Source: Anaerosacchariphilus hominis (GTDB taxonomy: Bacteria; Bacillota; Clostridia; Lachnospirales; Lachnospiraceae). From it: a stretch of DNA of 64,000 bases. The stretch spans positions 1-64,000 of the forward strand of contig NZ_JACOOR010000001.1 of the NCBI RefSeq assembly GCF_014290175.1. Reading direction: 5' to 3'. Below are positions 50,867 through 60,358 of the stretch, piece after piece; position 1 is the first letter of the stretch; every line of letters begins with the position of its first letter. A model generated the notes under the pieces. It was not told the DNA's origin and searched no databases. It saw only the letters and a list, made by a program, of their open reading frames with translations. A program made the translations under genes and the position numbers.

Positions 50867-53449
50867 TCATTTTTCCGGAATTACAATCAGGAAATAATAT
50901 ACTTCCATGTCATCCAACTGCAATTTCAATTCATCACAGGCAGCTTTAAGAATTTGACTCAGCCACCGAAATTTTTCTGTACTTTTCTCTGATTCATCCA
51001 GAAACTGCAACATCGGTTCCAGTTTTTCCCTAACAGCCAACCGTTCAAACATGGCTATCACATGAATATAAACGCGTACCGCAAAATCCGCCTCCGGTTT
51101 CTTCTCATATCGCTCCATAATTTTTTCCAGTACGTATCTGGCCTGCTCCGCCGCTTTCTTTTCATCCAGTGAAGGTGCAATATTATGTATATTTCTGTCC
51201 ACAAGAATCAGACGTTCCTTCATATCCAGCGCTATTTCCGGTTCTTTTTTTTGCTCCTTTCCAAAATCCCGCAGATAAAAGAGAATACGCCGAATACCTT
51301 CAGATGAAAAAACGGAATCCAGACCTACAAACGGCACTCCCGGTAGCTGCGGATCCAGAAAACCCACAACCAGTCTCAGTCGATTACCAAGCTTCCGCGC
51401 TATGGACGGCAAATCACTGGTAATTCCAAGCGGAATAATATCTGCCATTTTACTGATATCCGGATTTTCGAGAAGAAGACGTCTGGTAATTTTGGCGCTG
51501 CCTGTTCCCGTGATACAATATGCGATAATAACACTTTTTTTCTCCGGAATTTCCGATGATTGTTTTCCAAAAAGACTTTCCACATAGTTACGATATTCTA
51601 CAAACCCTTGCCTGGAAATTTCTTCCACATTCATTTTGTCCTGACTAATCCATTTGCAGATTTCCAAAAGTAATGCAGTATTTACGGCCGGAAGGATTCT
51701 GCATTCAACTCCGCTCCATTCAGAAAGCTCTGCTTCTCTCGCCAACAGTAAATTAATATCTGTGCAGAGTATCACGCCTTTTCCGGAATTTGCCCGATTT
51801 ATCGCTGAAATTAATTCTTTTTTAAACTCTGAAAAGCTTTTGTCCAGGGAAAAATCTACAGCCGCAACCGGTGTATCCGGCAAAAGCTGCCCTGCCAGAT
51901 CTGCCTGTGATGAAGCCACCTGTTCTCCATATGCTGCTACCAGAAGTCCAACTTTCCCCTGTTCTTCATGGTGCTGTGCCAGTAAAAAGGAGATCGTTGC
52001 CGCTTCACCTTTTGTAATTTCAATCTTCAGGCTTTTCCTCAGCCATTCCGTATGCTGTTCGACAAACCTTCTTTCCCGATTATATTTTTCTTCCATCAGG
52101 TGATCAGCCTGTTCCATCAGTCCCCGCCCCACTCTTGCGTAGGATATAATTTGCTGTAAGAAAAATGCAAGAGAATTCTCTACATTTTTCGTATAGGACA
52201 CGTTGAACTTTTCCGAAGCATCAGCCAGCAATTCTTCTGCCGCCTCATAGATATCCGGTGACACATAATGAAACAGGGCTTTCCTGGCTTCCTCCACCGT
52301 TTCTTTTCCATTCAGAGTTTCCAGATAAGCAGACTCCTGCAGCGCCGGTTCCGATATCTCTGCTATGATCTGCTTTGGATCGTACAGTTTTCCCTCTTTC
52401 GGTATCACTTCCTCCAGCATTTCCCGCAGCTCCGGTTTTACCTGTATGGTACGGCTCCCTCTGGATATAATTCTGCTGTTTACATAGATCGGCTCTTCCT
52501 TTTGTTTCCCGTTTTTTTCCAGATACCCATAGGCGCAGGTCAGTAAAACCTCATTTTTCAAGTCCCCGATATTACCGTCGCTTTCGAACAGCACCAGGTA
52601 TTCCAATACATTTTTCGATACATGAATCGGAATACCGGTTCGCCGTGCCTCCTGCATGAAGAATTGAGACACCAATAAAAAACGTTCCCGAATCGGACGT
52701 TCTTCCAATGTGGGCAGCTGGATTGCCACCGGAATTCTTCTTTTAAATGTTTTCAGCAATGCACTTTGTGGGTCTTCTGTGGTTGCACCAAGGATCATTA
52801 CACTTACATGATGATTCTGAATACCACCAAGTCTCCGGAACTCCCCATGATCAATCACAGAAAACAATATTTCCTGACCTGTCGGACTTAATCTGTGTAT
52901 CTCATCCAAAAAGAGAATTCCTTCATCAGCCTGATCGATTAATCCTTCTTTTTCAAAATCTGCTCCCGTAAATGCTCCTTTTTCATGTCCGAACAGCTGG
53001 GACAGCAGCAGCTGCGGATTGTCTGCATATTCCGCACAGTTCAATGACACAAATGGAATATTTTTTCCACGTTCCTTTACCGAATACTTCCAAATTTCTC
53101 TGGCAAGCATCGTTTTTCCTACACCTGTGGCTCCAAGAAGTAAAGTATGCAATCCATAGGGAGGATAGCACACCGCAGCTTTGGCAAGCTGAATCTGCAC
53201 AGCCAGGCTTCCTGAGTTTCCAATAATACAGGAGAACGGCTCCTCCTTGTTTTCTTTTTCATTATCCGGTTCTATAAAATATCGAATGGGAGATCTGCCT
53301 TTTTTTATCAGTTTTCCTTCTTTTACAAGCCTGGCTAATAACTCTGCTGCTTCCTGCTGCCAAATTCCAAGCTTTTCTGCAGCTGTCCTTGCATCTATTC
53401 CCTTTTCTCCGGCTATTTCCACTAATTCCAATATTTCACGTTCAGACAT
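50867..53449 (-). CDS. LevR-type sigma-54 activator with PTS regulation domains
   Basis: An 860-residue enhancer-binding protein. Residues about 1-60 are a winged helix (IDARTAAEKLGIWQQEAAELLARLVKEGKLIKKG). The AAA+ domain has Walker A GATGVGKT (106-113), the sigma-54 contact loop GAFTGA (158-163) and Walker B ILFLDE (178-183). PRD and EIIA-Man/EIIB-like domains follow (VGLLVAAYGEQVASS; VILCTDINLLLAREAELSE; VIIAYCITGTGSAKITRRLLLENP), with a final PRD-like helical region. It should activate the PTS and perhaps its own operon according to PTS phosphorylation. It overlaps the 3' end of rpoN by 8 nt. Confidence 0.93.
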   Translation of the reverse strand: MSEREILELVEIAGEKGIDARTAAEKLGIWQQEAAELLARLVKEGKLIKKGRSPIRYFIEPDNEKENKEEPFSCIIGNSGSLAVQIQLAKAAVCYPPYGLHTLLLGATGVGKTMLAREIWKYSVKERGKNIPFVSLNCAEYADNPQLLLSQLFGHEKGAFTGADFEKEGLIDQADEGILFLDEIHRLSPTGQEILFSVIDHGEFRRLGGIQNHHVSVMILGATTEDPQSALLKTFKRRIPVAIQLPTLEERPIRERFLLVSQFFMQEARRTGIPIHVSKNVLEYLVLFESDGNIGDLKNEVLLTCAYGYLEKNGKQKEEPIYVNSRIISRGSRTIQVKPELREMLEEVIPKEGKLYDPKQIIAEISEPALQESAYLETLNGKETVEEARKALFHYVSPDIYEAAEELLADASEKFNVSYTKNVENSLAFFLQQIISYARVGRGLMEQADHLMEEKYNRERRFVEQHTEWLRKSLKIEITKGEAATISFLLAQHHEEQGKVGLLVAAYGEQVASSQADLAGQLLPDTPVAAVDFSLDKSFSEFKKELISAINRANSGKGVILCTDINLLLAREAELSEWSGVECRILPAVNTALLLEICKWISQDKMNVEEISRQGFVEYRNYVESLFGKQSSEIPEKKSVIIAYCITGTGSAKITRRLLLENPDISKMADIIPLGITSDLPSIARKLGNRLRLVVGFLDPQLPGVPFVGLDSVFSSEGIRRILFYLRDFGKEQKKEPEIALDMKERLILVDRNIHNIAPSLDEKKAAEQARYVLEKIMERYEKKPEADFAVRVYIHVIAMFERLAVREKLEPMLQFLDESEKSTEKFRWLSQILKAACDELKLQLDDMEVYYFLIVIPEK

Positions 53450-54788
53450 CCCAGTTCCTATCCTTTCGTATTTTGTCCCAGTTTACATACCTAAGCTCAT
53501 TTCTTTCATTTCGATATTTATTTATCGTCCGTCGTGAAATCCGTATTCCCTGTTTCTCCAGCAGTTCTGCCAGGCGGTTATCACTGAATTTTTCTTCCTT
53601 ATGCTTTTTATAAAAAATTTGTAAGGCTGCCTTTACAGCCATGGCCGAAACTTCCCTTCCATCCTCTGTTGTCAGACAGGAGGAAAACAACATCTTCAAC
53701 GGGAAAATTCCAAACTCCGTTTCAATATATTTATCCTGCACACATCGGCTTACTGTCGATATGCCAATTTTCATCCGTTGAGCTAATGTTTTTAATGTCA
53801 TCGGTTTTAACCACAGAGGACCGTATCTGAAAAAATCTTCCTGAAAAACAGCAAGACATTCTGCCAGATTCTGAAGCGTCTGATCTCTGAGTTTCAGATT
53901 TTCTATCATCTCCCTTGCATTACTGCGGCATTTTCTTACATAAGCTACGGTTTCCGTATCCTCTCTCATCTCTGATAAGTTTTTCAGATACTGTTCATTT
54001 ACCCTGAGCATCTCATGTGCTCTCACATTTAATGTACATACCAGTCGGTCTTCCCTGCATAAAATACTGATTTCCGGATAGATCAGCACTGCTTCCGCTT
54101 TTCTGTTTTCAAGGTTCACCGGATACGGTTCAAGTCCTCGGATATACGCAACGATCCCATCTGCCTGTTCCGAAGAAATTTTATATTCTTTCTGCAGTTG
54201 TATTTGATGTCTTCCATCTGCCCATTCCAGGTGTTCTTCTATTATTTTTTTTATAAGTCCGCCATCCTCCAGTCCCTCGTCCACTTGAAGCTGCAGACAT
54301 TCTATCAGATTTTTTGCCCCGATGCCCTTCGGTTTTATACTCTGGACTGCTGACTTTCCTTTTTCAACCGCCTCATCTGACAAACCCAACCGGATACACA
54401 GTTCTTCTTTTCCTCCACGCCAGTATCCATATTCATCCAATTCTTCAAGAATCGCCAATGCTGCTTTCTGCACATCCGGCTCTAATTTCATCATCAATAT
54501 TTCCAGCCGTATCATTTCTTCTTCTGATTCAAAAGATTCCGGATCTCGAATTTGATATCCCTCGCTTTCCGTTCTACTGTATACCCTATCTTCCATATCA
54601 TGGATACTGAACGATATTTCTTCAGGATTTCCCTCGATTTCCAAAAGTGGATTTTCCAGTACTGCCTTCCGTAAAAAAGGAAGCAACGACACATACGGCA
54701 TAGTAAGAAGCTGAATGCTGTGCATCACTCCTGGTGCCAGACTTTGCCGAAAGGTCTGAGATGATTTCATATACAGTTCCTGTTTCAT
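53442..54788 (-). CDS. rpoN: RNA polymerase sigma-54 factor
   Basis: RpoN of 448 residues, normal length. The N-terminal activator-contact region is present (SQTFRQSLAPGVMHSIQLLTMP), the core-binding part has LEELDEYGYWRGGKEELCIRLG, the helix-turn-helix region is near residue 330, and the C-terminal RpoN box RISRRTINKYRNERN recognises the -24 element. It is encoded between the amidohydrolase and the LevR-type activator, with 15-nt and overlapping junctions. This places rpoN itself inside an operon that begins at a sigma-54 promoter. Confidence 0.95.
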   Translation of the reverse strand: MKQELYMKSSQTFRQSLAPGVMHSIQLLTMPYVSLLPFLRKAVLENPLLEIEGNPEEISFSIHDMEDRVYSRTESEGYQIRDPESFESEEEMIRLEILMMKLEPDVQKAALAILEELDEYGYWRGGKEELCIRLGLSDEAVEKGKSAVQSIKPKGIGAKNLIECLQLQVDEGLEDGGLIKKIIEEHLEWADGRHQIQLQKEYKISSEQADGIVAYIRGLEPYPVNLENRKAEAVLIYPEISILCREDRLVCTLNVRAHEMLRVNEQYLKNLSEMREDTETVAYVRKCRSNAREMIENLKLRDQTLQNLAECLAVFQEDFFRYGPLWLKPMTLKTLAQRMKIGISTVSRCVQDKYIETEFGIFPLKMLFSSCLTTEDGREVSAMAVKAALQIFYKKHKEEKFSDNRLAELLEKQGIRISRRTINKYRNERNELRYVNWDKIRKDRNWDV

Positions 54789-54803
54789 CCGCTTTTTCCT
54801 CCC

Positions 54804-56042
54804 TTATTGATACTTAAAATACTCTTTTCCGTACAAGGATTTTAAGCGCTCCTGAAGTTCCTCTTTTGCTTTCACCAGTAATTCCGGCTGTGTCATCAAT
54901 TCTACTGCTGTCGCGGCCAGAGTTTCTGCTCCCAGTAAACACATATGCTCTCCTGCCGGTGTAAGCACATGCTCTCTGAATTCCGGTGTGTGCAATGAGA
55001 TCTTACGTTCTGGCAGCACTGTCAAATGCGGATTAATCGCCGGAATTACATGACTTACATCTCCCAGATCTTCTCCGCCTGTATCATCCGGCATTCCTTC
55101 CATCATAGGTTCTCCCCACGCCAGACAGTTTTCTCTGAATACCTCACCGATTACTCCATTCGGAATCCTGTTTTTTGAACTTTCCTTCCGCTCAAACCTC
55201 AATTCACATCCGGTTCCCACAGCCCCACATTTAAAACATTGTTCTATTCGTTTTGCTGCTTCTTCCAGCATAAAAATGTCAGGAGCTGAAATATCACAAC
55301 CCAGCTTTGCATACGCAGAAATGGTTCCTTCATGCTGCATTCCATCCTTTACATAAGCATTTATCCGAACGCCGTCGCGAAGCATCTGTCTCGCACATCC
55401 CAGGGCGCTGAAAAAGAGCAGCGCCGCATCCTGAGCATTGATCCCCTCCCAGGGTCTGCTGCCGCTATGAGCCGATTTTCCTATGTATTCACACTGATAG
55501 GTTAAATAAGCATAATTTCCGCCTGCCACCCTCGACATGGCAGAGGTCGGATGCACTGCCATAGCTGCATCTACTTGATCCAGGCAACCTTTTTTCAGCA
55601 ACGTGATCTTTCCACCGGTAAATTCTTCATCCGGCGCTCCTACAATCATCAGCTTACCCCGAATATCCATTTCTTCCATGGTTCTCTTTGCCGCGGCTGC
55701 AGCGCCCATCGTTGCTGCAGCTATCAAATTATGCCCACAGGCATGCTCCAGACCATCCGGCAGACAATCATATTCACTGAATAATGCAATACAGGGGCCT
55801 TCTCCCCTCTGATAATTTCCTATAAATGCCGTATCCAGATTTCCTGCACTGCGCTCCACACAAAATCCCTCTTTTCCCAGAAATTCACACTGCACTGCAG
55901 CTGCTTTATATTCCTTCATCCCGACTTCCGGATTTTGAAAAATGTACTCGCTGATATTCCACATTTCTTTCCATATTCCATTTACATAGTTCTCCACACA
56001 TTCTCTTATCGCTTTCTTGTCCATTTTTTCTCGCTCCCTCAT
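54804..56042 (-). CDS. M20 family amidohydrolase / metallopeptidase
   Basis: A 412-residue zinc hydrolase of the M20D type (aminoacylase/AbgB-like). Metal ligands are visible in HACGHNLIAAA, APDEEF and a late HTPEFREH; the lid domain has YIGKSAHSGSRPWEGINAQDA. It probably removes an acyl or amino-acid group, but the substrate is unknown. The start overlaps the upstream CDF gene by 4 nt. Its presence with a mannose-family PTS suggests a link to an amide-bearing sugar acid or peptide, but nothing in the sequence proves it. Confidence 0.9.
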   Translation of the reverse strand: MREREKMDKKAIRECVENYVNGIWKEMWNISEYIFQNPEVGMKEYKAAAVQCEFLGKEGFCVERSAGNLDTAFIGNYQRGEGPCIALFSEYDCLPDGLEHACGHNLIAAATMGAAAAAKRTMEEMDIRGKLMIVGAPDEEFTGGKITLLKKGCLDQVDAAMAVHPTSAMSRVAGGNYAYLTYQCEYIGKSAHSGSRPWEGINAQDAALLFFSALGCARQMLRDGVRINAYVKDGMQHEGTISAYAKLGCDISAPDIFMLEEAAKRIEQCFKCGAVGTGCELRFERKESSKNRIPNGVIGEVFRENCLAWGEPMMEGMPDDTGGEDLGDVSHVIPAINPHLTVLPERKISLHTPEFREHVLTPAGEHMCLLGAETLAATAVELMTQPELLVKAKEELQERLKSLYGKEYFKYQ

Positions 56043-56965
56043 ACTGTCTGCTCCGATTTTTCCAGTTCCGGAATGACCTCCACATAAATCTGGTCAAACT
56101 TCTTATTCAGGCTTTCCAATACCTTTTTTCTTATCATCTTAAAATCGTGGACACAGATGATATCATCTTTTCCTTTCACATAAATTTCCACCCAGGTTTT
56201 CCGTCCGGTCTGAATCACATCCAGAAAAGCCAGCTGATAACTGAAATCAGCCATGGCTTTTTCCACTGCCATGCGAATTTCTTCCATAACCTCTTCTTTC
56301 GGAGCAAAAAGAATTAATTCCTTCAGGTTCCTTTTGATTTCCACCAATGGTTCTTTCAACATAAAGACAGCTATCGTAATTGCCACACCCGAATCTATGT
56401 AAGGAATGATAAATCCGGCCTGCGTATTTACCAGAACCAACTGTGCCGCAAACGCACATAATATACTGCAGGTGCTGATAATATCTACTTTCCACATATA
56501 TAATTCCGACTTGATAATCATAGAGGAATACTTTTCACTGAAGTGCCTCAGCAGTAAAAAAATAAAGACACTGAATACACTCAGAATAAACTCGAAAACC
56601 ACTACTACACCTGCATTAATGATATGTCCGCCTGCTATTATCACTTTGACATTTTCCCAAATCAAATTTATAATGACTGCGAACAAAACTCCATATTTAA
56701 TGCACACAAACAACGATTCTACCTGTGCAAACCCATACGGTCTTTCTTCTGAAACCGGTTTATACAAATACGGTATCAGCGCAAGCAACGGACACATCAT
56801 CAATAAATCAAAGCATGCAAACACACAATCCATCAGAATTGTCTTAGAATGCAGATAATATGCCATGATTCCTTCTGCCACAGCCACAAGAATACTTGCG
56901 ACAAGTGATACTCTCATAATTCCTTTTTCAATTTTCATTTTTGTTGCTTCTTTTTCATTCCTCAT
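56039..56965 (-). CDS. divergent cation diffusion facilitator (CDF) family protein
   Basis: A 308-residue membrane protein with six helices and a C-terminal cytoplasmic domain (YQLAFLDVIQTGRKTWVEIYVKG). By eye the metal-site positions are atypical: TM2 reads MDCVFACFD where the family has ADAxHSxxD-like, and TM5 reads KVDIISTC, so only one or two of the four ligands are obvious. Transport of a metal other than Zn, or a non-transport role, is possible. I start at ATG 56965, 4 nt after GGAGG, because the ATG at 57040 lies upstream of the sigma-54 start site. First gene of the rpoN operon. Confidence 0.8.
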   Translation of the reverse strand: MRNEKEATKMKIEKGIMRVSLVASILVAVAEGIMAYYLHSKTILMDCVFACFDLLMMCPLLALIPYLYKPVSEERPYGFAQVESLFVCIKYGVLFAVIINLIWENVKVIIAGGHIINAGVVVVFEFILSVFSVFIFLLLRHFSEKYSSMIIKSELYMWKVDIISTCSILCAFAAQLVLVNTQAGFIIPYIDSGVAITIAVFMLKEPLVEIKRNLKELILFAPKEEVMEEIRMAVEKAMADFSYQLAFLDVIQTGRKTWVEIYVKGKDDIICVHDFKMIRKKVLESLNKKFDQIYVEVIPELEKSEQTV

Positions 56966-57018
56966 AAATCCTCCATTGTCTACAAGAAATAATCTGATAT
57001 AGTTCCTACCAAGATCCA

Positions 57019-57035
57019 TGCAAAAATCATACCAG
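57019..57035 (-). promoter_or_regulatory. sigma-54 (-24/-12) promoter of the CDF-M20-rpoN-levR operon
   Basis: TGGTATGATTTTTGCAT on the minus strand, with GG (57033-57034) and GC (57021-57022) 10 nt apart. It closely resembles the PTS promoter. The expected start near 57009 is about 44 nt before the CDF gene. Confidence 0.85.
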
Positions 57036-57043
57036 TTCAATTA

Positions 57044-57071
57044 TTTTACTCCTAATTTTCTGCAATTCAAA
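57044..57071 (-). promoter_or_regulatory. possible basal sigma-70 promoter of the rpoN operon
   Basis: TTGAAT (57066-57071), a 16-nt spacer and TAAAAT (57044-57049) on the minus strand, just upstream of the -24 element. It could supply the basal RpoN needed to start the loop. Confidence 0.45.
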
Positions 57072-57101
57072 GTCCTATTTGATACATTATTAAGAGAGTT
57101 A

Positions 57102-57124
57102 AAAGAAAACACTGTTTCCTTTTG
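57102..57124 (-). promoter_or_regulatory. 23-bp dyad, candidate activator (UAS) site
   Basis: A near-perfect palindrome with AAAAG and CTTTT ends and AAACA/TGTTT inner arms, one mismatched pair. Its centre is about 100 bp upstream of the sigma-54 start, the usual enhancer distance. No same-sequence site was found upstream of the PTS promoter. Confidence 0.5.
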
Positions 57125-57130
57125 AACTTA

Positions 57131-57177
57131 AAAAGACGTGTTATGGCACGATTTAAAGCCGTTACCATAACACGTCT
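57131..57177 (-). terminator. terminator after phoU
   Basis: GACGTGTTATGG and CCATAACACGTC form a 12-bp stem (57136-57177), followed on the minus strand by TTTTTAAG. Confidence 0.92.
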
Positions 57178-57200
57178 CATCTTTTTGTTTGTTTTTCCGC

Positions 57201-57848
57201 TTAATTCTCATTCGATCGCTCGCCGGTTATGGAGTACTCTACCCACTCCGCAATGTTCGTGGCGTGGTCGCCGATCCGCTCATAATACTTGGTGATCATG
57301 AACAGATCAAGCACCTCCTCGCCCTTGCTGCTGCCGTCACGGATGGCGTCCAGGATTTCCCCTCTTACCTTTAAAAACAGTCCGTCCACAATATCATCAT
57401 CCCGGATGACATGGCGGGCCAGCTCCAGATCTCCGTCCACGTAAGCGTTGACGCTGTCTGTGACCATTTTCATGGCTGCCACGCCCATCTTGCACACATG
57501 GAGAAACTTATCCGGAAGCTTCTCATTCATATCAAGGACAATATCCGCGATATCTGCCGCCTGGTCGCCGATACGTTCCATATCCGTCACCATTTTCAGG
57601 GCCGCGGAAACTCGGCGGAGATCCCCTGCCACCGGCTGCTGATGGAGAATCAGCTTCATACAGAGACTCTCAATGTCACGCTCCTGACGGTTGATGATGG
57701 CGTCATTCTTCATAATTTCCTCTGCCAGCTGCAAATCGCCGTCTGTCAGCGCCTTTGTAGCATTAGAAATGGCCTTTTCGCACAGACCGCCCATGGCGAT
57801 CATCTGTGTATGCAGCTCATTCAGCTGTTCTTCATAAAAATCTCTCAT
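57201..57848 (-). CDS. phoU: phosphate transport regulator PhoU
   Basis: A 215-residue all-helical protein made of two PhoU repeats. The metal-binding DMERIGDQAADIADI (first half) and KYYERIGDHATNIAEW (second half) motifs are intact. It links Pst activity to PhoR signalling. ATG 57848 is chosen because it opens the PhoU-typical MRDFYEEQLNELHTQM; the longer frame from 57935 overlaps pstB. Last gene of the pst operon, with a terminator after it. Confidence 0.95.
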   Translation of the reverse strand: MRDFYEEQLNELHTQMIAMGGLCEKAISNATKALTDGDLQLAEEIMKNDAIINRQERDIESLCMKLILHQQPVAGDLRRVSAALKMVTDMERIGDQAADIADIVLDMNEKLPDKFLHVCKMGVAAMKMVTDSVNAYVDGDLELARHVIRDDDIVDGLFLKVRGEILDAIRDGSSKGEEVLDLFMITKYYERIGDHATNIAEWVEYSITGERSNEN

Positions 57849-57852
57849 AACA

Positions 57853-58602
57853 TCAACCAAACCTTCCTGAAATATAGTTTTCGGTACGGGTATCCTTCGG
57901 CATGGAGAAGATCTGATCCGTGTTGCCGTACTCAATCACCTCACCCAGCAGGAAGAATGCCGTCTTGTCAGAGATACGCGCCGCCTGCTGCATGTTGTGG
58001 GTTACCATCACGATCGTAAAGCTCTTCTTCAGTTCCATACACAGGTCCTCGATCTTAGAGGTGGAAATCGGATCCAGCGCGGAGGTCGGCTCGTCCATCA
58101 GCAGAATCTCCGGCTTCACGGCCAGAGCCCTGGCGATACAGAGACGCTGCTGTTGTCCGCCGGACATACCCAGGGCGCTCTTTTTCAGACGATCCTTAGT
58201 CTCGTCCCAGATGGCTGCGTTCCGCAGGGATTCCTCTACGATTTCGTCCAGCTTCGCTTTATTCCGGATTCCGTGGGTCCGGGGACCATAGGCAATATTG
58301 TCATAGATACTCATGGGAAACGGATTCGGCTTCTGAAATACCATGCCCACTCTCCGGCGCAGGTCATTCACGTCCATTCCCTTGTAGATGTCCTGTCCGT
58401 TTAAGGTTACCTTTCCGGTAATCTTACAGCCGGCCACCATATCATTCATACGGTTCAGGGATTTGAGGAAGGTGGATTTGCCGCAGCCGGAGGGGCCGAT
58501 AAATGCGGTAATCTCATTTTTCTCAATCTCCATATTTACATTTTTGAGCGCCTGAAAATCCCCGTAGAACAGATCCAGATGTTCAATCTTCATAATACCC
58601 AT
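57853..58602 (-). CDS. pstB: phosphate ABC transporter ATP-binding protein PstB
   Basis: A 249-residue ABC ATPase. Walker [10 protein letters not shown] (residues about 36-44), the Q-loop [20 protein letters not shown] typical of PstB, signature [18 protein letters not shown] and Walker [14 protein letters not shown] are intact. It energises the PstCA channel. Spacing to pstA is 2 nt. Confidence 0.97.
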   Translation of the reverse strand: MGIMKIEHLDLFYGDFQALKNVNMEIEKNEITAFIGPSGCGKSTFLKSLNRMNDMVAGCKITGKVTLNGQDIYKGMDVNDLRRRVGMVFQKPNPFPMSIYDNIAYGPRTHGIRNKAKLDEIVEESLRNAAIWDETKDRLKKSALGMSGGQQQRLCIARALAVKPEILLMDEPTSALDPISTSKIEDLCMELKKSFTIVMVTHNMQQAARISDKTAFFLLGEVIEYGNTDQIFSMPKDTRTENYISGRFG

Positions 58603-58604
58603 TT

Positions 58605-59477
58605 CTATTCTCCTGTCTTCTTCGCCAGCTTCTTTGCAATAAAGCCTGAAAACGCGTTAATTCCGATGACAATTACCAGCAGCACTACGGCTGTGGCAGA
58701 GGCCTGATCCACATGAAGGGCCTCGCTGGTCAGCACGTACATATGTAAAGCCAGGGTCCGTCCGGATTCCATGGCTCCCGCATACTTGGCCACCGTTCCG
58801 GAGGTATACATCAGCGCCGCCGTCTCGCCCACGATACGGCCGATTCCCAGGATCACACCTGCCAGGATACCCGGAATCGCGCTGGGCAGTACCACCTGAA
58901 AGACGGTCCGGAGCTTTCCGGCTCCCAGTCCGAAGCTTCCCTCCCGGTAGGAATCCGGTACGGCAATCAACGCTTCCTCCGTGGTCCGCATAATCAGAGG
59001 AAGAATCATGATCGCCAGAGTGAAGGCTCCGGCCAGCATGGAATAACCCCATTTCAGCTTAGTTACAAAGAACAGCATGCCGAAAAGGCCGTATACGATG
59101 GATGGGATACCGGACAGTGTCTCTGCGGTTACCCGGACGATACCCACGAATTTATTTCCTTTTTTCGCGTATTCCACCAGATAAATGGCAGAAAAGATAC
59201 CCACGGGAACCGCCAGAATCAGCGCCAGGAAAATCATTTCGATGGTGTTGAACAGGGCCGGCATCAGGGATACGTTATCCGAGGTGTAATGCAGGGAGAA
59301 CAGCTCCGGAGTCAGATAGGGTACGCCCCGAATCAGAATGTAGGCTATCAGGAAAATCAGTACGGCAAAGGTCACGCATGCTGCCAGCACTACCAGCAGG
59401 AACAGAATCAGGGAACCCGGATGCTTTTGCAGGGCATGGAGCTTATCGCCTGCCGTCTGCTTATTAATTGCTTCCAT
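58605..59477 (-). CDS. pstA: phosphate ABC transporter permease PstA
   Basis: A 290-residue permease with six helices. [24 protein letters not shown] and [38 protein letters not shown] (the EAA loop) are diagnostic. It overlaps the end of pstC by 14 nt, consistent with coupled translation of the two channel halves. Confidence 0.96.
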   Translation of the reverse strand: MEAINKQTAGDKLHALQKHPGSLILFLLVVLAACVTFAVLIFLIAYILIRGVPYLTPELFSLHYTSDNVSLMPALFNTIEMIFLALILAVPVGIFSAIYLVEYAKKGNKFVGIVRVTAETLSGIPSIVYGLFGMLFFVTKLKWGYSMLAGAFTLAIMILPLIMRTTEEALIAVPDSYREGSFGLGAGKLRTVFQVVLPSAIPGILAGVILGIGRIVGETAALMYTSGTVAKYAGAMESGRTLALHMYVLTSEALHVDQASATAVVLLVIVIGINAFSGFIAKKLAKKTGE

Positions 59478-60339
59478 TTCCGCCCCTCCTTAACAGTGAT
59501 ACGCTTACGTTGATAATCAGAATAAATACAAAGAGCACAACCGCTGTGGCAATCAGAGCCTCCCGGTGCAGGTCTGTGGCGTAGCCCATCTCGATGACGA
59601 TATTGGCCGTCATGGTACGGACGCCCTTAAACAGGCTCTCCGGCATCTTGGTCTGATTTCCGGCTACCATGATAACTGCCATGGTCTCGCCGATGGCCCG
59701 GCCGATTCCCAGTACAATTCCGGTCAGCACACCGGATTTTGCCGCCGGTACGATAACCGTAAATACGCTCCGCTCCTTGGTTGCTCCCAGTGCCAATGCT
59801 CCCTCATGGTACATGGCCGGTACGCTCCGAAGAGCTGTTTCCGTGGTTCCGATGATGGTTGGCAGAATCATGATACCCAGAAGAATGCATGCGGTCAGCA
59901 TGACATTTCCCTTGCAATGGGGAATCTGCCGGAGCAGGGGAACCAGAACCATCATGCCGAAAAAGCCGTACACGACTGACGGGATTCCGGCCAGCAGCTC
60001 GGTGGCTGCCTTCAGGGGACGGTAGATTTTCTTCGGGCAGTAGTACGCCATGAAAATCGAGGTCAGGATTCCGATGGGAACTCCGATGAGAATTGCTCCC
60101 GCTGTCACGTAGATGCTGCCCAGGATAAAGGGCAGGATTCCGAAAATGTTGTTGCCCGGTTTCCATCTGGTTCCCAACAGGAACTCCATCGGCCCGATTT
60201 TTCCGATGGCCGGAAGTCCGTTGGCAAATAAAAATACACAAATGAGTATTACTGCCAGGATAGAGGTGCAGGCGGCTATGAAGAACACCGCCTGCATAAA
60301 TACTTCCTTGATACGCGCTTTCCAAGCCGCCTGTTTCAT
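59464..60339 (-). CDS. pstC: phosphate ABC transporter permease PstC
   Basis: A 291-residue permease. LKAATELLAGIPSVVYGFFGMMVLVPLLR and ETALRSVPAMYHEGALALGATKERSVFTVIVPAAKSG are the usual PstC motifs. Six helices. It follows pstS by 19 nt and is coupled to pstA. Confidence 0.96.
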   Translation of the reverse strand: MKQAAWKARIKEVFMQAVFFIAACTSILAVILICVFLFANGLPAIGKIGPMEFLLGTRWKPGNNIFGILPFILGSIYVTAGAILIGVPIGILTSIFMAYYCPKKIYRPLKAATELLAGIPSVVYGFFGMMVLVPLLRQIPHCKGNVMLTACILLGIMILPTIIGTTETALRSVPAMYHEGALALGATKERSVFTVIVPAAKSGVLTGIVLGIGRAIGETMAVIMVAGNQTKMPESLFKGVRTMTANIVIEMGYATDLHREALIATAVVLFVFILIINVSVSLLRRGGNGSN

Positions 60340-60358
60340 ATCATTTGCCCTCTTTTGC

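Noticed and set aside
57019..57040. CDF start at 57040 and EIIA start at 50850 (longest frames)
   Set aside because: Both ATGs lie upstream of the predicted sigma-54 transcription starts and lack ribosome sites; the downstream starts have them.
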